In this document: in pieces, positions 51,738 to 58,789 of the stretch
Position numbering within the stretch: the stretch's first letter is position 1
Layout: each line of letters opens with the position of its first letter
Source of the DNA: a virus
Direction: 5' to 3' (one strand)
Length of the DNA: 59,354 bases
Virus record (IMG/VR): IMGVR_UViG_3300020021_000011
Coordinates: 1 to 59,354 of that record
Position numbers and translations under genes: made by a program
The notes under the pieces: model-generated
What the model saw: only the letters and a program-made list of their open reading frames with translations
Database searches by the model: none
What the model was told of the DNA's origin: nothing

Positions 51738-51758
51738 ACCTTATTAGAAAGAATATAC

Positions 51759-51959
51759 ATGTCTAAGAGATTTATTAAATACACAATAGAAAAAGATACA
51801 TTTACTTATACAGATACTAAAGAAGAAATTAATTATATCCTATGGGGTACTTATATAGCTGAGAATGCTAAAGAAGTTGCTATACCTGTATTTGCCAGTG
51901 AAGATATAGAATCTACTAAAGAGATGTATAATCATATTACAGGGGGCGAATATGCCTAA
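51759..51959 (+). CDS. Hypothetical protein, 66 aa
   Basis: ATG 51759 with AGAAAG upstream; the frame opens earlier (51708) but that part overlaps tRNA-like RNA 2. Mixed alpha/beta (K-R-F-I-K-Y-T-I-E-K-D, then I-N-Y-I-L-W-G-T-Y). No motif. Confidence 0.6.
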   Translation: MSKRFIKYTIEKDTFTYTDTKEEINYILWGTYIAENAKEVAIPVFASEDIESTKEMYNHITGGEYA

Positions 51960-51997
51960 TAGTTATGTATGATAAAGAATATATGAAAGGATTGAAT

Positions 51998-52252
51998 ATG
52001 CCTATTAATGCACAAGTAATACCTAATCTTACAGATGAAGATATAAAAGCCCTACATCAATTTAGAGAAGATATACTAACTTTATGTGAGGTGGCTATAG
52101 TAGAACTTGAAAATAAACTATCTAAAGGCTATGAAGGGTTGGAACATGAAGCTTTCCTAGAACTAATAGATCAGACTATAGATGAATTTACTTATGATGC
52201 TATGGCAGATGAAATAGTTGATAATGAAGACGGCTACTATAATATGTGTTAA
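51998..52252 (+). CDS. Acidic hypothetical protein, 84 aa
   Basis: The ATG at 51998 has AAAGGA six to seven bases upstream, better than the ATG at 51965 that would add 11 residues. Strongly acidic helical protein (D-E-D-I-K-A-L-H-Q-F-R-E-D and E-L-I-D-Q-T-I-D-E-F). Acidic early phage proteins often inhibit host DNA-binding proteins, but this is only a possibility. Confidence 0.6.
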   Translation: MPINAQVIPNLTDEDIKALHQFREDILTLCEVAIVELENKLSKGYEGLEHEAFLELIDQTIDEFTYDAMADEIVDNEDGYYNMC

Positions 52253-52290
52253 ATATAGTGTTTAAACCTCATTAGAAGCTCATACAGTAT

Positions 52291-52322
52291 AGGTAATAGG
52301 GTATCAAGCTATACCCCTACCT
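52291..52322. other. Strong intergenic hairpin
   Basis: Outer arms AGGTA (52291-52295) and TACCT (52318-52322), inner GGGTAT (52299-52304) and ATACCC (52311-52316) with a CAAGCT loop. Its right arm contains the 19-bp sequence shared with 40189-40207. It could end early transcription (no T-run) or be part of an RNA. Confidence 0.5.
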
Positions 52323-52325
52323 GAA
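52307..52325. repeat. 19-bp inverted copy of 40189-40207
   Basis: AGCTATACCCCTACCTGAA, exact reverse complement of the copy in the 40-kb hub. The two flank the early block in opposite orientations, a layout that could allow inversion or shared protein binding. Confidence 0.8.
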
Positions 52326-52381
52326 GTATACTAACTACGCTGTAACCTATGTTAAAATGATTATATAAGGATATTGATAAA

Positions 52382-52441
52382 ATGATAGAATTTCTAGTAT
52401 GTGTAATATTGATAATTGTAATTATAAACATGTTGGCTTAG
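52382..52441 (+). CDS. Tiny membrane peptide, 19 aa
   Basis: MIEFLVCVILIIVIINMLA, a single hydrophobic helix, preceded by AAGGATATTGATAAA. Possible but small. Confidence 0.35.
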   Translation: MIEFLVCVILIIVIINMLA

Positions 52442-52442
52442 C

Positions 52443-52511
52443 ATGGAAATACTTATAGCTGGATTTAGTATTATGTTAGGTGCATTTATGATCAGGTTCT
52501 ACCCTACTTAA
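52443..52511 (+). CDS. Tiny membrane peptide, 22 aa
   Basis: Begins right after the previous stop; the sequence (EILIAGFSIMLGAFMIRFYP) is again one helix. No separate ribosome site, so only coupling could translate it. Confidence 0.3.
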   Translation: MEILIAGFSIMLGAFMIRFYPT

Positions 52512-52770
52512 AAAGGAAGGGGGGAAAGGACTATAGGATAGGGGGGATGGATATTACTTAATAATATTATTAATGTTATTTATATATAATACTATAATTA
52601 TAATATAGTTATTAAGTAATTATATATAATATTATATAAGATACTTAAAGGTTACTAAAGTAAGAATATATAATAAAGATAATACTTTAATAAGAGATAT
52701 TATTATAATAATACTTAAATAATTACTTTAATACAGGATAATAAAATGAATAAAGATTATTAATAACTTA
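52510..52770. other. Polypurine tract and very AT-rich block, origin candidate
   Basis: Bases 52510-52530 are 21 consecutive purines with a run of six G; another six-G run is at 52541-52546. From about 52552 to 52760 nearly every base is A or T. No gene is readable. This combination of a G-rich strand and an easily melted AT block, 240 bases before the primase gene, is typical of replication origins. Experimental support is absent. Confidence 0.4.
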
Positions 52771-52811
52771 TTAAGTATACGCTCATTGCTTCGCAATTTC
52801 GCTAGATAGTG

Positions 52812-52917
52812 TTTAAATTAATTATAATATAGGTTTTAAGCTAGTAAAACTATTTAAGCTACCTTGTATTAAAAACATTAATAGCACGTCTATAATGTAG
52901 GTTATAATTAATTTAAA
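52812..52917. repeat. 16-bp perfect inverted repeat flanking a 74-base spacer
   Basis: TTTAAATTAATTATAA (52812-52827) and TTATAATTAATTTAAA (52902-52917). A smaller hairpin ATTGC-TTC-GCAAT lies near 52787-52799. Could form a large RNA stem upstream of the primase genes or a cruciform in the AT-rich origin candidate. Confidence 0.6.
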
Positions 52918-52931
52918 TAGGATATATCCGT

Positions 52932-53012
52932 ATGAGAAAGCTTACACATGAACAGTTAATAAAGTTACCTGTAGGGGTTATAGTTAAAAGAAGTGATATA
53001 GAATTATGTTAA
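52932..53012 (+). CDS. Small peptide, 26 aa, upstream of the primase
   Basis: ATG 52932 behind AGGATATATCC; overlaps the primase start by 7 bases, consistent with a coupled leader peptide (MRKLTHEQLIKLPVGVIVKR...). Translation unproven. Confidence 0.45.
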   Translation: MRKLTHEQLIKLPVGVIVKRSDIELC

Positions 53013-53812
53013 ATACCATACAGAAACTAATAGACGAAACGCCTAATAATACAACTAGAAGGTTTCTATGTCCTTTCTGTATGAAAGCTTATACATTTAA
53101 TATAACTAAAGCTAATTCTGTAATTAAATATCATTGTTATAGTAATTCTTGTAATGGATCAAGTGGTTATTTTAAAACTATACCTGATACAGAAGAACTT
53201 AAAGTAATGATTAATAAAGATAAAGAACTAATTAAACCTGTATTTAAAGAACCTGCTTATTTCTTAAGTGGGCTTGCTCATAGTGATGTTTTTAAATATA
53301 TACAGGAACATAATGGAATGAGAGCTTATGAAGATTGTAATTATCATGTAGCTTATGATAAAGCAGAACACAGACTAGTTTATTTATTATATGAAAATAA
53401 TGAAGTAGTGGGAGCACTAGGGAGGACTTTATATAAATATTATAATCCCAAAACTAAGATATATGAAAACTCTAAAATAATGCCCTTTATAGTAGGTAGA
53501 TATAATACTATTATTAGGGCTGTTATAGTAGAAGATTGCGCAAGTGCCTGTGCTGTAAATGATGATAAAATGCTTGCTGGATTTGCATTATTAGGTACTA
53601 CGTTTAAGAATGAGTATATTCCGTATTTAAAGAAGTATAAAACTATATGGATAGCTCTTGATCCAGATGCTAGAAAAACAGCATTAGAGATTAAGAATAG
53701 CTTGACATATGTTCATAACGATGTTAGAATATTAAATATACCTAAAGATATTAAGAACATGTCTAAAAATGAATGGATAGAATTTAGAATAAACCATATA
53801 TATGGAGTATAA
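53006..53812 (+). CDS. DNA primase (zinc-binding and TOPRIM domains)
   Basis: 268 aa. N-terminal zinc finger C22-P-F-C25 ... C44 ... C49, as in T7 gp4 and DnaG-type primases. TOPRIM core: A-V-I-V-E176-D-C-A-S-A-C, then I-W-I-A-L-D219-P-D221-A-x-K. Makes RNA primers for lagging-strand synthesis together with the separate helicase at 57196. In T7 the two activities are fused; here they are split. Confidence 0.88.
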   Translation: MLNTIQKLIDETPNNTTRRFLCPFCMKAYTFNITKANSVIKYHCYSNSCNGSSGYFKTIPDTEELKVMINKDKELIKPVFKEPAYFLSGLAHSDVFKYIQEHNGMRAYEDCNYHVAYDKAEHRLVYLLYENNEVVGALGRTLYKYYNPKTKIYENSKIMPFIVGRYNTIIRAVIVEDCASACAVNDDKMLAGFALLGTTFKNEYIPYLKKYKTIWIALDPDARKTALEIKNSLTYVHNDVRILNIPKDIKNMSKNEWIEFRINHIYGV

Positions 53813-53815
53813 ATA

Positions 53816-54328
53816 ATGGGGATATTAAACAGGGTATTTGATTTTTTAAATCCTCAGCCTGGATGGGTTAGAGAACATAATGAAAAGATATTAAATTCTA
53901 CAATAAAAGTTAGAGAGGTTAAGACTATGAACTATAAAGAGATATTGTTTTTAATCCTTACAGATACTTTAGAAAAAGAAGTAAAGAAGTTTTCTATACT
54001 GGATATTAGACCAATATTAGACTTTCAAGAACTCGTACAAGACAATTTCAATGAACAGGCCGAGTTGATATTTGACAAATGGTGTAAAATCAAGGATGAT
54101 AATCAGTTTATGAATGAACGATATTTAGTCTTCAGGAATGCAGACTATAAATATAGAGAGTTTCTATTTAAGATAGAACATCAAAGATTTACTTTAACTG
54201 AATTAAAACAGTATCTGACTAAAGAGCTAGGTTTATCATTAGGGCTAGAACATCGTTTTAACAGCCTTAAATGGATAATTAATGATGCTCAAATGAGAGA
54301 TGTTCAGTTACTTGAACAAGTAGCGTAG
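53816..54328 (+). CDS. Hypothetical protein, 170 aa
   Basis: Starts three bases after the primase stop. Helical with several aromatic-rich amphipathic segments. A second ATG at about 53927 could give a 133-aa form. Probably a replication accessory by position; not recognised. Confidence 0.65.
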   Translation: MGILNRVFDFLNPQPGWVREHNEKILNSTIKVREVKTMNYKEILFLILTDTLEKEVKKFSILDIRPILDFQELVQDNFNEQAELIFDKWCKIKDDNQFMNERYLVFRNADYKYREFLFKIEHQRFTLTELKQYLTKELGLSLGLEHRFNSLKWIINDAQMRDVQLLEQVA

Positions 54329-54338
54329 GGGGTTTAAC

Positions 54339-54662
54339 ATGGATAGAGAAACAATGGGACTTAGTGAGGCGTTAAAGTATGCTATATACGGCTTATCTGA
54401 GTTACCTAATAGAAGTTTTACACTAGATGATGAAACTCATAACACAGCTTCACTTATAGAAATTTTAATGTTTGTGTTTTATAAATATACAACATTGACT
54501 TTACACGTAAGGGAGCCAATACAAGATACCCCTGCACCTATAGATAGAACTGGTAGGACTCTTGCAAGAGAAGAAATAGCTAGGATACACGCAGTTTTTG
54601 AAGGTTATAATCAACCAGAAGGTATAAACTTTAGAGAGCTAACAATACACCAATTTCAATAA
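54339..54662 (+). CDS. Hypothetical protein, 107 aa
   Basis: ATG 54339 after AGGGGG. Helical N-terminal half; the C-terminal half has a T-G-R-T-L-A-R-E-E-I-A-R segment. No family. Confidence 0.65.
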   Translation: MDRETMGLSEALKYAIYGLSELPNRSFTLDDETHNTASLIEILMFVFYKYTTLTLHVREPIQDTPAPIDRTGRTLAREEIARIHAVFEGYNQPEGINFRELTIHQFQ

Positions 54663-54673
54663 AGGATATGAAC

Positions 54674-54964
54674 ATGGGTAATAAAATGATTAAACAACCA
54701 TTTATAATAATGCTGGTAGGTATGCCTTGTAGTGGTAAGAGTAAGTTTGTAGAGGATTTTCTTACACCCTGGCTTATGAAACAAGAAATATATGCTGATG
54801 TACTTAGCACAGATGATATTGTTCAGCATGTAGCAACTGTTACTAAATCAAGCTTTACAAGTATACATAATCACCTTACTGCTGATTCAACTGCTATTAT
54901 AGACGCTAGAATATCACTTAGCTCTTATATGCATATGAATATCGTCCTAGTCAGTTTAACTTAA
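54674..54964 (+). CDS. Polynucleotide-kinase-like P-loop protein, N-terminal fragment
   Basis: 96 aa from ATG 54674, which has AAAGGA seven bases upstream. Walker A G-M-P-C-S-G-K-S-K, then L-S-T-D-D-I and I-I-D-A-R. This is the first half of a small kinase of the T4 Pnk type. The frame then ends early in M-N-I-V-L-V-S-L-T; the missing second half continues in another frame (54922-55218). Confidence 0.75.
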   Translation: MGNKMIKQPFIIMLVGMPCSGKSKFVEDFLTPWLMKQEIYADVLSTDDIVQHVATVTKSSFTSIHNHLTADSTAIIDARISLSSYMHMNIVLVSLT

Positions 54965-55218
54965 CTCGTAAGCAACGTAAATATAAACTAGCATTAATGA
55001 ACTATCAAGCTGATTATTTTAAGATAGCTATAGTTTTTAATGAAGATCACGCTACAATAACTAAACGTAATGAAGCTCGCACAGGAAGAACCTTAAAAAC
55101 ATCTTTAATGAAGGATTTAAGCAATAGATATTGTCCTGTAATACCAGATGAAGGATTTGACTTAATTGTTAAACCCAGTGAATTTATAGATGCTTTTATG
55201 AAAGATGAAGTTATATGA
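54922..55218 (+). pseudogene. Polynucleotide-kinase-like protein, C-terminal fragment in a shifted frame
   Basis: The frame is open from 54922 (ATG at 54997). Residues Q-F-N-L-T-R-K-Q-R-K-Y-K-L-A-L-M and F-K-I-A-I-V-F-N-E ... R-N-E-A-R-T-G-R match the second half of Pnk-type kinases. It lies in a -1 frame relative to 54674-54964, with a 43-base overlap. No standard slippery heptamer is visible, so a mutation, a sequencing indel or an unusual recoding event are the options. Confidence 0.65.
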
Positions 55219-55346
55219 TGAGGTCTTATTATACAAGTGGTAGTTATGATATCTGTGATACTTGCGGGGAAGAATATGATGAATTTACGCCTTGCGCATG
55301 TGAATCAGATGAAATAGAAGATAGTGACGAACTATTTAGTGATTGA
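55215..55346 (+). CDS. Small acidic zinc-ribbon-like protein, 43 aa
   Basis: ATG overlaps the previous stop. C-D-T-C and C-A-C could bind zinc; the C-terminal tail is very acidic (DEIEDSDELFSD). The stop overlaps a -35 box at 55343. Confidence 0.55.
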   Translation: MMRSYYTSGSYDICDTCGEEYDEFTPCACESDEIEDSDELFSD

Positions 55347-55371
55347 CATTATATCACCAATAGTATATAAT
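55343..55371 (+). promoter_or_regulatory. Perfect sigma70 promoter
   Basis: TTGACA (55343-55348), 17-base spacer, TATAAT (55366-55371), both boxes exact. It precedes the gene at 55397 by 25 bases. Confidence 0.8.
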
Positions 55372-55396
55372 ACATTTTCAATAATTAGGGGATATT

Positions 55397-55630
55397 ATGA
55401 AATTAAAAGCTTATTTACACAAATGGATTATTCAACATCATAGTAAAGATAGTTATGTACTTAGTGGTTATATAATGGATGATGAAGCTAAGAGATTTCC
55501 TAATAAGTCATTTATAAGAACTTCTAAGATAGTTAGTATAGATTTTGCACTAAGTCAAGCAGAAACTTTAAACACTTTATATTGTTTAGAGGAACCCGCC
55601 GAACATGCTCATTTAACAGGAAATTCATAA
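55397..55630 (+). CDS. Hypothetical protein, 77 aa
   Basis: ATG 55397 behind AGGGGATATT. Mixed alpha/beta; the pattern (Y-V-L-S-G-Y-I-M-D-D, S-F-I-R-T-S-K-I-V) suggests a small beta sheet. The stop shares a base with the next ATG. Confidence 0.65.
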   Translation: MKLKAYLHKWIIQHHSKDSYVLSGYIMDDEAKRFPNKSFIRTSKIVSIDFALSQAETLNTLYCLEEPAEHAHLTGNS

Positions 55631-55911
55631 TGGGAAACTTAACATTTAATGATGCTTTAGCACTTGAATCAACACACCTATCTAAATATTATGATAATCA
55701 TAGTTTAGTATCTGTACTACTTGATTCTTGTGTTGATTTAGGACAGGTGGTGCATAATCATGCGCAAGATACTATGGAAGGTACTGAACGTAAAGACGCT
55801 TTAAGGATAGCTGCTGTTATTATCAGATTATTAAGTATATCAGGTAAATATGGGCTAGATATAGGTAGAGCCTATAATGTAGAATTAAAGAAGTTAGAAA
55901 ATGTCGATTAG
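55630..55911 (+). CDS. MazG-like helical protein candidate, 93 aa
   Basis: ATG 55630 is coupled to the previous stop (TAATG); the frame opens at 55582 but overlaps. All-helical with C-V-D-L-G-Q-V-V-H-N and A-A-V-I-I-R-L-L-S-I-S-G-K-Y-G-L-D-I-G-R-A, the layout of the second half of MazG-type NTP pyrophosphohydrolases. The acidic metal-binding residues of active MazG are only partly present, so it may be inactive or a different family. Confidence 0.45.
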   Translation: MGNLTFNDALALESTHLSKYYDNHSLVSVLLDSCVDLGQVVHNHAQDTMEGTERKDALRIAAVIIRLLSISGKYGLDIGRAYNVELKKLENVD

Positions 55912-56368
55912 AACATATGTAATTAGCGATACTCATTTTGGGCATATTAATATATTAACCTTTAAGAGAAGTAACGGAGAGCCATTAAGAGCATTTTCTT
56001 CTATAGAAGAAATGGACGAGACTATTGTTGAGAACTGGAATAAGACAGTCAGGCCAAATGGCCATAAGAGACTAGTCAGAGGTAATCATGACCTGTTTCC
56101 CACTAAAGAGTATATGGAGTATTTTGAGGAAATATATGGAGTTAGAGTCTTACCTAAACTTGGATTAATTCTGTCTCATATTCCTATACACCCAGAGAGT
56201 TTAAGTAGGTGGAAATATAATGTACACGGGCACTTACACGCCAATCTAGTAACAATACCAGAAATAGATAATATAATTGATAGTAGATATATAAATGTTT
56301 CTTGTGAACGTGTAAACTATACTCCGGTTGATTTAGATGAAATTGAAAGTTTATTAGTTTATATATAA
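55901..56368 (+). CDS. Calcineurin-like phosphoesterase, small phage type
   Basis: 155 aa. S-D-T-H-F-G-H-I-N-I-L (9-19), R-G-N-H-D-L, L-S-H-I-P-I-H-P-E-S-L and V-H-G-H-L-H match the compact phage phosphoesterase family. Second enzyme of this fold in the window (the other is at 10176). Overlaps the MazG-like gene by 11 bases. Confidence 0.92.
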   Translation: MSIRTYVISDTHFGHINILTFKRSNGEPLRAFSSIEEMDETIVENWNKTVRPNGHKRLVRGNHDLFPTKEYMEYFEEIYGVRVLPKLGLILSHIPIHPESLSRWKYNVHGHLHANLVTIPEIDNIIDSRYINVSCERVNYTPVDLDEIESLLVYI

Positions 56369-56375
56369 ATAACCC

Positions 56376-56404
56376 TTGACAAAGTGTGATATATTTGCTA
56401 CAAT
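56376..56404 (+). promoter_or_regulatory. Strong sigma70 promoter
   Basis: TTGACA (56376-56381), 17-base spacer, TACAAT (56399-56404). Drives the genes at 56458 (basic peptide), 56619 (HNH) and the helicase leader. Confidence 0.78.
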
Positions 56405-56410
56405 AGCCCT

Positions 56411-56437
56411 CCAGTTAAGAAACTGGTGTTATAACAC
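56411..56437. promoter_or_regulatory. Hairpin and palindrome in the promoter leader
   Basis: CCAGTT (56411-56416)/AACTGG (56421-56426) stem with a 4-nt loop, followed by the perfect 12-bp palindrome GTGTTATAACAC (56426-56437), which shares one base. Positions +1 to about +30 of the transcript: operator, RNA-stability stem or both. Confidence 0.55.
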
Positions 56438-56457
56438 TAAATTAAGGACTATAAGAA

Positions 56458-56619
56458 ATGGCTAAAGATCATCCGGGGTTTAAGGGAGTTCAAAATAAGA
56501 TAGCTAGGACAGAGAATTTAAGTAAGGAATCAGCGGGGGCTATTGTAGCTGCTGCATCCAGAGAAGCCTCTAAGAAAGCTAAAATAAAGAATAAAAACTT
56601 AAAACGTGTGAAGGGATAA
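56458..56619 (+). CDS. Small basic helical protein, 53 aa
   Basis: ATG 56458 with AAGGACTATAAGAA upstream. F-K-G-V-Q-N-K-I-A-R-T-E-N-L-S-K-E-S-A-G-A-I-V followed by a Lys-rich tail. This layout occurs in small phage proteins of unknown function. Its own strong promoter suggests high expression. Coupled to the HNH gene by TAATG. Confidence 0.7.
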   Translation: MAKDHPGFKGVQNKIARTENLSKESAGAIVAAASREASKKAKIKNKNLKRVKG

Positions 56620-57014
56620 TGCTACATGTAACTAGAGAAGATTTCATAAAGGCACTGGAAACAGCTACAAGCGTTGATAGTTTATGCAAGATATTAGGTA
56701 AAAGTAAACCTTCTTTAAAAAGACGTTGGGTTGGTTTAATTAGACCAGATGGATATTATAATTACACAACTGAATTAAATCATAGAGTTATAATAGAGAA
56801 ATATCTTAATAGAAAATTAGATAGAAGTGAGCATGTTCACCACATAGATGGAAATAAAATTAATAATAAGTTAGATAATTTAATAGTTGTTAAAGCTTCT
56901 GTGCATAATAGTGTCCATGCTTCTTTAGAGAAATGCGCCTTTGAATTATTAAAACAAGGATTTATTGAATTCAATAAAGATTATTTAAAATACGAACTTA
57001 AAAAGGTGAAATAA
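56619..57014 (+). CDS. HNH homing endonuclease
   Basis: 131 aa. N-terminal helix-turn-helix (V-D-S-L-C-K-I-L-G-K-S-K-P-S-L-K-R) then G-Y-Y-N-Y-T, L-N-H-R-V-I-I-E-K-Y, E-H-V-H-H-I-D-G-N-K-I-N-N-K-L-D-N-L-I-V, a canonical HNH_3-type site. Inserted between the basic peptide and the helicase leader. Confidence 0.93.
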   Translation: MLHVTREDFIKALETATSVDSLCKILGKSKPSLKRRWVGLIRPDGYYNYTTELNHRVIIEKYLNRKLDRSEHVHHIDGNKINNKLDNLIVVKASVHNSVHASLEKCAFELLKQGFIEFNKDYLKYELKKVK

Positions 57015-57017
57015 GAA

Positions 57018-57178
57018 ATATACTGGAGGGGCGGCAGACGGATAAACTGTTTAGCGCCAGTATATGCAGCCCTAGCAATAGGTGTCTGTTCGTCATGGTG
57101 GAATTACACCTGCAAGGCTGATAATGACTTTAAACATTCAGCCCAGATATATTATAAGTATTTCAAGCGTAAAGCTTG
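57018..57178 (+). ncRNA. Structured RNA leader before the helicase gene
   Basis: Stem 1: ATATACTGG (57018-57026)/CCAGTATAT (57057-57065), perfect 9 bp. Stem 2: CAGCC (57067-57071)/GGCTG (57116-57120) around AGGTGT (57080-57085)/ACACCT (57106-57111). Competing stem 3: GGCTGA (57116-57121)/TCAGCC (57138-57143), extended by ATG/CAT. Stem 4: CAAGC (57164-57168)/GCTTG (57174-57178). Stems 2 and 3 share a strand and cannot both form, as in a switch. No gene in this 181-base gap. Confidence 0.6.
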
Positions 57179-57195
57179 CAGGAAGGTAAATGTAA

Positions 57196-58413
57196 ATGAG
57201 CGTAGAATTTCTTAAAGCGTTATTAGATTATAATTTCTTTGATAAACACAAAGCAAGTATAACTCAGGACTTTGTGCCAAAGGAATATTATGATTTGTAC
57301 AATACAATCATTAAGTCACACACAGATAATAAAACCTCCCTTACAGTAGAAGAATTAAAGGCTTTACACAAGAGCAATAATCCTGTGATGTCAAGAGCTA
57401 AAGAGGAAGCATTAGAACCTCTTTATACTCGTTTAAAAGAGATTCCAGAGTTTAGTCAACGTATCTTAGACAGTATAATCACTACTAAGATATCACAACG
57501 TATTGCTGATGAAATTGCTATTACTGCCATAGATATTGCCTCCGGTAAGTCTGAAAGTATTGATAATTTACAGAGTCTACTGGATAAATTAAAGAAAGTC
57601 AACACTAAAGTTGATGAAAAGATAGATTTACGCAAAATAGATATTATTAATCTGGTCAATACTAAAGCCCATAACCTTCAATGGAAATTTAATTTACCAG
57701 ACCTTCATGACCGTATAAGTGGTCTAGGAGCAGGGTATTTTGGTATAATAAGTGCGCGGCCAGACTGCGGCAAAACTAGCTTCTATATGTCCCTAACTTG
57801 TGCCCCAGACGGCTTTATACAGCAGGGGGCTAAGGTTCATATCATAGGTAATGAAGAAGGCAGGGATAGGCTTAAACTACGTGCTTTAAGTGCTTTAATA
57901 GGCATTCCTGACAGGGAAATAGAAAAAGATGCTGCTAGATATCAGGAAGAATATAAAGACACTTTAGAGAACCTTTATGTAGAGGATGGATTCGGTTACA
58001 CTATTGAAATGCTTGATAATTATTGTCATAATAATGAAGTTGATATCTTAATAATAGACCAGCTTGATAAATTAGGTGTATCAGGTAAATATGGAACCAG
58101 TGAAGAACGACTTAAAAGTATCTATGTTAAAACCAGAGAGATAGCAAAGCGACATAGTTGCGGGGTTATAGGTATCTGTCAAGCCGGATTTACTGCTCAT
58201 AATAAACTGCATTATGGATTTGAGTGTTTAGAAGGGAGTAAGACGGGAAAAGGTGCAGAATGTGACTGGTGTATCACCATTGGCATGGAGTTACAAACAG
58301 GGGGAACAGATAATTATTATAGAGTAGCTAACATCCCTAAGAATAAGGTTACAGGTAAGAAATCACCAGTAGCTTTTATATTAAACCCAGAAATAGCACG
58401 TATAAGTGCTTAA
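57196..58413 (+). CDS. Replicative DNA helicase, DnaB/RecA-like
   Basis: 405 aa. N-terminal helical domain (1-150), then Walker A A187-R-P-D-C-G-K193-T-S-F, N-E-E-G-R-D, Walker B V-D-I-L-I-I-D-Q-L-D and the H3/H4 segment (G-V-I-G-I-C-Q-A-G-F). Unwinds DNA at the fork with the separate primase (53006) and DNA polymerase (427). GGAAGG lies upstream of the ATG, just behind stem 4 of the RNA leader. Confidence 0.92.
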   Translation: MSVEFLKALLDYNFFDKHKASITQDFVPKEYYDLYNTIIKSHTDNKTSLTVEELKALHKSNNPVMSRAKEEALEPLYTRLKEIPEFSQRILDSIITTKISQRIADEIAITAIDIASGKSESIDNLQSLLDKLKKVNTKVDEKIDLRKIDIINLVNTKAHNLQWKFNLPDLHDRISGLGAGYFGIISARPDCGKTSFYMSLTCAPDGFIQQGAKVHIIGNEEGRDRLKLRALSALIGIPDREIEKDAARYQEEYKDTLENLYVEDGFGYTIEMLDNYCHNNEVDILIIDQLDKLGVSGKYGTSEERLKSIYVKTREIAKRHSCGVIGICQAGFTAHNKLHYGFECLEGSKTGKGAECDWCITIGMELQTGGTDNYYRVANIPKNKVTGKKSPVAFILNPEIARISA

Positions 58414-58431
58414 GGTTAATTTGAGCTTTGA
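58413..58431 (+). promoter_or_regulatory. Leader motif, copy 3
   Basis: AGGTTAATTTGAGCTTTGA, starting on the last base of the helicase stop and ending 42 bases before the ATG at 58474. Followed by TGCAGTTAAAA as in copy 2. Confidence 0.5.
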
Positions 58432-58473
58432 TGCAGTTAAAACAAGAATAATAAATTTAAGAGAAGGTCAAAT

Positions 58474-58788
58474 ATGAGATTTAGATTTTTCGTAGTACAA
58501 CATAATCAATCAGAGTTTGCTATACATGAAGGTTATGCAGATTTAGATGATAGACCTATCGCTATTAATGGAGAACCATTTACTCTATATCATTACAGTA
58601 AGAATGACCTAGAGGATATTATATCCATGATACAGAAAGACCTTAAAGATCCTCTAATTATACAGAATGATTGTGAGGCTCTTTATGATGCTTATGACAG
58701 TATTCATAATGGTAACTTTAGCTCTTATGATTTACCGCCAGAAGAACCATTTAATGAGAATGTAATAGAGTTTAAAAGGAGATCATAA
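58474..58788 (+). CDS. Hypothetical protein, 104 aa
   Basis: ATG 58474 after AGAAGG. Beta-rich N-terminal half (R-F-R-F-F-V-V-Q-H-N), helical second half. Ends one base before the Fic gene, so it could be its partner or regulator. No family recognised. Confidence 0.65.
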   Translation: MRFRFFVVQHNQSEFAIHEGYADLDDRPIAINGEPFTLYHYSKNDLEDIISMIQKDLKDPLIIQNDCEALYDAYDSIHNGNFSSYDLPPEEPFNENVIEFKRRS

Positions 58789-58789
58789 C

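Noticed and set aside
54940-54965. Programmed -1 frameshift in the kinase gene
   Set aside because: The overlap contains GTTTAAC-like bases but not an X-XXY-YYZ heptamer in the right phase, and no downstream pseudoknot was seen.
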